Positions 6,265 through 7,628 of a DNA stretch of 7,628 nt are shown here, in pieces. The DNA is from Methanomicrobiales archaeon. Lineage in GTDB: Archaea > Halobacteriota > Methanomicrobia > Methanomicrobiales > Methanoculleaceae. Within the stretch, counting starts at the first letter, position 1; the number at the start of each line of letters is the position of its first letter. A model generated the notes under the pieces. The model saw nothing but the letters and a program-made list of their open reading frames with translations, did not search any database and was not told the origin of the DNA. Both the position numbers and the translations under genes were made by a program. The stretch spans positions 1-7,628 of the forward strand of contig JAAZIF010000009.1 in NCBI GenBank assembly GCA_012510335.1, in the 5' to 3' direction.

Positions 6265-6293
6265 GACCGCTCCGGTCTCCCGGGCAGGCGGTC
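6265..6293. terminator. GC-rich hairpin in the convergent spacer after pyrK
   Basis: GACCGC (6265-6270) pairs with GCGGTC (6288-6293), and inside it CCGG (6272-6275) pairs with CCGG (6280-6283) around a TCTC loop. It occupies most of the 46-base gap between pyrK and the propeller gene and overlaps the latter's stop. There is no U-run on either strand, so it is not a standard archaeal terminator; it may protect or process the 3' ends. Confidence 0.3.
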
Positions 6294-7485
6294 AGGCGAG
6301 GAAATCCTCCTGAGGCCTGAAGAGGAGATTGAAAACCTTCTCAAACCACCCGAGTATCTGCGAGATGGGTGAGGGCTCCCCGTCCGGGGGCAGGGGAGTC
6401 ACTTCTGCCGCTACACCGGCGATGCCGGCCGCGGGAATGGTCACGTTGCCTGCCGGGTTCTCACGGGATCCGGTCTCGTTTACCGCGATCTTCTGACTCC
6501 CGCCGGCGTGCAGCGCCGCATCTCTTGCAAAGAGGTGGATGGAGTGGTCGTTGCACCCGATTACGAGGAGCGAGCCGCCCGGAGTTGCCGCGATCGACTC
6601 CGCGCGGCCGTCGAGGGAGATTGTCTGAACCCTGGCCCCGGAGCGGTCGAGGACGAGCACCGACCTGCCTGATGCAGCAAAGACCGTTCTTGCCTCTTCA
6701 GTCAGGGCTGTTGAGAGGACAGCGTCCTCGGCGGGATATTTCCAGAGATGCTCGCCCTCCCCTGTGGAGAGGTAGACGCACCGGTCAACTGATCCTGCAG
6801 CCACGAACCGGCCATCGGGGCTGAGGGCGATGCCTTTCACGTACTTTCCGGTTCCGTAACTCCAGGACTCCCCCTGCCGGCTGTTGAGGTAGTAGACCCC
6901 CTGGTCCTCACATCCTGCCGCGATAACGCGCCCGTTTGAGGATATAGCGATGCCGTAACTGTCGGTTCCCATATCGTAGTCCCAGAGCATCTCTTTGTTA
7001 AGGTCAAATATGTAGATCGCGCCGTTGTCGCACCCGGCAGCGATATGCGCGGCCCCGGAGGAGAGGGAGACACTGTGGTAGATAAACGTCGTCCTCTCGG
7101 TCCAGAGCAGGTTTCCGCTACTATCAAAGAGGTAGAGTTTGTCGGCAGCGACACCCACATGCGATCCTTCAGGCGATATACCGACACCGTTCACCCGGGA
7201 ACCGACCGTGGCCCTCCAGAGCACGTCTCCCTCCCGGTCCAGGAAGTAGACCGTTGAACCGGCGCCGGCGACGATCGCAACGCCATCCTGTGAGATTGCA
7301 ACGGAGCTGACGGCACCGCCGACCCCCATCTCCCAGAGAGGGGCATACGCCACATCCGCAGCGGTGGCAAAACCACATAGGGCAGGTATCATGCAGCAGA
7401 AGAGGAGGAACAGTATAGGGCGTCTGCCGGAATCGCCCCCTCCTCCTGGACTGGAACTGGCTGACGACATCTCCCCCGGTGACAT
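6292..7485 (-). CDS. exported seven-blade beta-propeller (WD40/PQQ-like repeats) protein
   Basis: The 397-residue protein has a long N-terminal signal sequence. A polar, Gly/Ser-rich lead with RR at 21-22 is followed by a hydrophobic core (23-39) and a probable cut near ATAAD (40-44). Seven repeats of 38-40 residues follow. Each starts at a strand ending in Trp (W51, W90, W128, W168, W208, W248, then a degenerate seventh near 287) and carries V/I-A-I/L-S-x-D/N/G-G, AAG and V-Y-x-F/L-D strands. Seven blades would close a propeller by residue 326. A Pro/Gly/Ala linker (about 340-375) leads to a hydrophobic amphipathic tail (ILGWFEKVFNLLF, 377-389) that might touch the membrane. The ligand or partner is unknown; no PQQ-enzyme catalytic residues are evident. 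The ATG at 7485 is preferred because a TATA box lies about 30 bases upstream; the ATG at 7470 is possible. The gene is transcribed alone. Confidence 0.88.
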   Translation of the reverse strand: MSPGEMSSASSSPGGGGDSGRRPILFLLFCCMIPALCGFATAADVAYAPLWEMGVGGAVSSVAISQDGVAIVAGAGSTVYFLDREGDVLWRATVGSRVNGVGISPEGSHVGVAADKLYLFDSSGNLLWTERTTFIYHSVSLSSGAAHIAAGCDNGAIYIFDLNKEMLWDYDMGTDSYGIAISSNGRVIAAGCEDQGVYYLNSRQGESWSYGTGKYVKGIALSPDGRFVAAGSVDRCVYLSTGEGEHLWKYPAEDAVLSTALTEEARTVFAASGRSVLVLDRSGARVQTISLDGRAESIAATPGGSLLVIGCNDHSIHLFARDAALHAGGSQKIAVNETGSRENPAGNVTIPAAGIAGVAAEVTPLPPDGEPSPISQILGWFEKVFNLLFRPQEDFLA

Positions 7486-7510
7486 CAGCCCCTGACTATT
7501 CAGATATACT

Positions 7511-7519
7511 ATTTATAAG
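7511..7519 (-). promoter_or_regulatory. TATA box of the propeller gene
   Basis: CTTATAAAT on the minus strand is a strong archaeal TATA match centred about 30 bases before the ATG at 7485. It predicts a leader of only a few bases. The same AT-rich stretch (7502-7519) reads CTATTTATAAG on the plus strand and could also drive rightward transcription starting around 7543. Confidence 0.65.
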
Positions 7520-7549
7520 TTTTGGACACGCGTAGCGTCTGCCTCCCCG

Positions 7550-7604
7550 ATGGAGCGCCGGCATCCGCCAGGTGCGGATGGAGAGAAATAGCACCTGAGT
7601 TTTT
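7550..7604 (+). promoter_or_regulatory. attenuator-like element: 13-codon frame, competing hairpins and T-run
   Basis: On the plus strand a 13-codon frame (ATG 7550 to TAG 7589-7591, product MERRHPPGADGEK) overlaps two mutually exclusive stems. Stem A pairs CATCCGC (7562-7568) with GCGGATG (7574-7580) around a 5-base loop. Stem B pairs CAGGTGC (7569-7575) with GCACCTG (7591-7597) and is followed by GAG and a T5 run (7600-7604). The two stems share bases 7574-7575, and the loop of A is the left arm of B. This resembles a transcription attenuator, but the downstream gene lies outside the window and chance pairing in GC-rich DNA is possible. Confidence 0.3.
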
Positions 7605-7628
7605 CGCCTGTTCAATGTGATTCCTGCC

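Noticed and set aside
6242..6313. Short plus-strand frame starting in ATGA at the pyrK stop
   Set aside because: Only 23 codons of low-complexity sequence, antisense to the propeller gene's end and crossing the hairpin; no sign of a real gene.
7496..7628. Two minus-strand frames open from the right edge to stops at 7509-7511 and 7496-7498
   Set aside because: Each is only about 40 codons, both end in the propeller promoter, and neither shows a recognisable domain. The tail of a neighbouring gene cannot be excluded without more sequence.
1..7628. CRISPR arrays, tRNA or rRNA genes, insertion sequences, inteins
   Set aside because: No regularly spaced repeats, no cloverleaf or rRNA signature, no transposase, and the polB motifs are uninterrupted.

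Overview
The window looks like chromosomal DNA from a euryarchaeon, most likely a Methanomicrobiales methanogen of the Methanoculleus type. This is inference from four things: an archaeal family-B DNA polymerase, a class-1B type dihydroorotate dehydrogenase with its PyrK subunit, GC-rich coding sequence, and short AT-rich TATA-like boxes about 25-30 bases before several start codons, with little or no leader. No rRNA, tRNA, CRISPR array, transposase or phage gene is visible.

Layout, left to right. Bases 1-503 (minus) hold the 5' part of an exported protein with a glycine-rich repeat, cut by the window edge. A divergent spacer (504-664) carries a perfect 20-bp palindrome between two promoters. 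Bases 665-1096 (plus) encode a 143-residue protein I do not recognise. It ends against a T-run terminator in a tight convergent junction with polB. Bases 1127-4403 (minus) are a two-gene overlapping unit: malate dehydrogenase first, then family-B DNA polymerase, sharing 8 bp. A divergent spacer (4404-4600) separates this unit from pyrD-pyrK (4601-6245, plus), which also overlap by 8 bp and encode the two subunits of an NAD-linked dihydroorotate dehydrogenase for pyrimidine synthesis. A convergent GC-rich hairpin separates pyrK from an exported seven-blade propeller protein (6292-7485, minus). Bases 7486-7628 hold its promoter and, on the plus strand, a small arrangement of two competing hairpins, a 13-codon frame and a T-run. 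No gene-free stretch exceeds 300 bases.

The central genes are housekeeping: DNA replication, a malate/oxaloacetate step of central carbon metabolism, and UMP synthesis. The flanking genes are exported repeat proteins of unknown role. I see no clear new defence, mobile or biosynthetic system. The most unusual signals are a PIP-box-like motif present at both ends of the DNA polymerase, the perfect palindrome at 550-569, the attenuator-like element at 7550-7604, and the near-palindromic promoter at 4565-4583 with a possible short upstream frame running into mdh.
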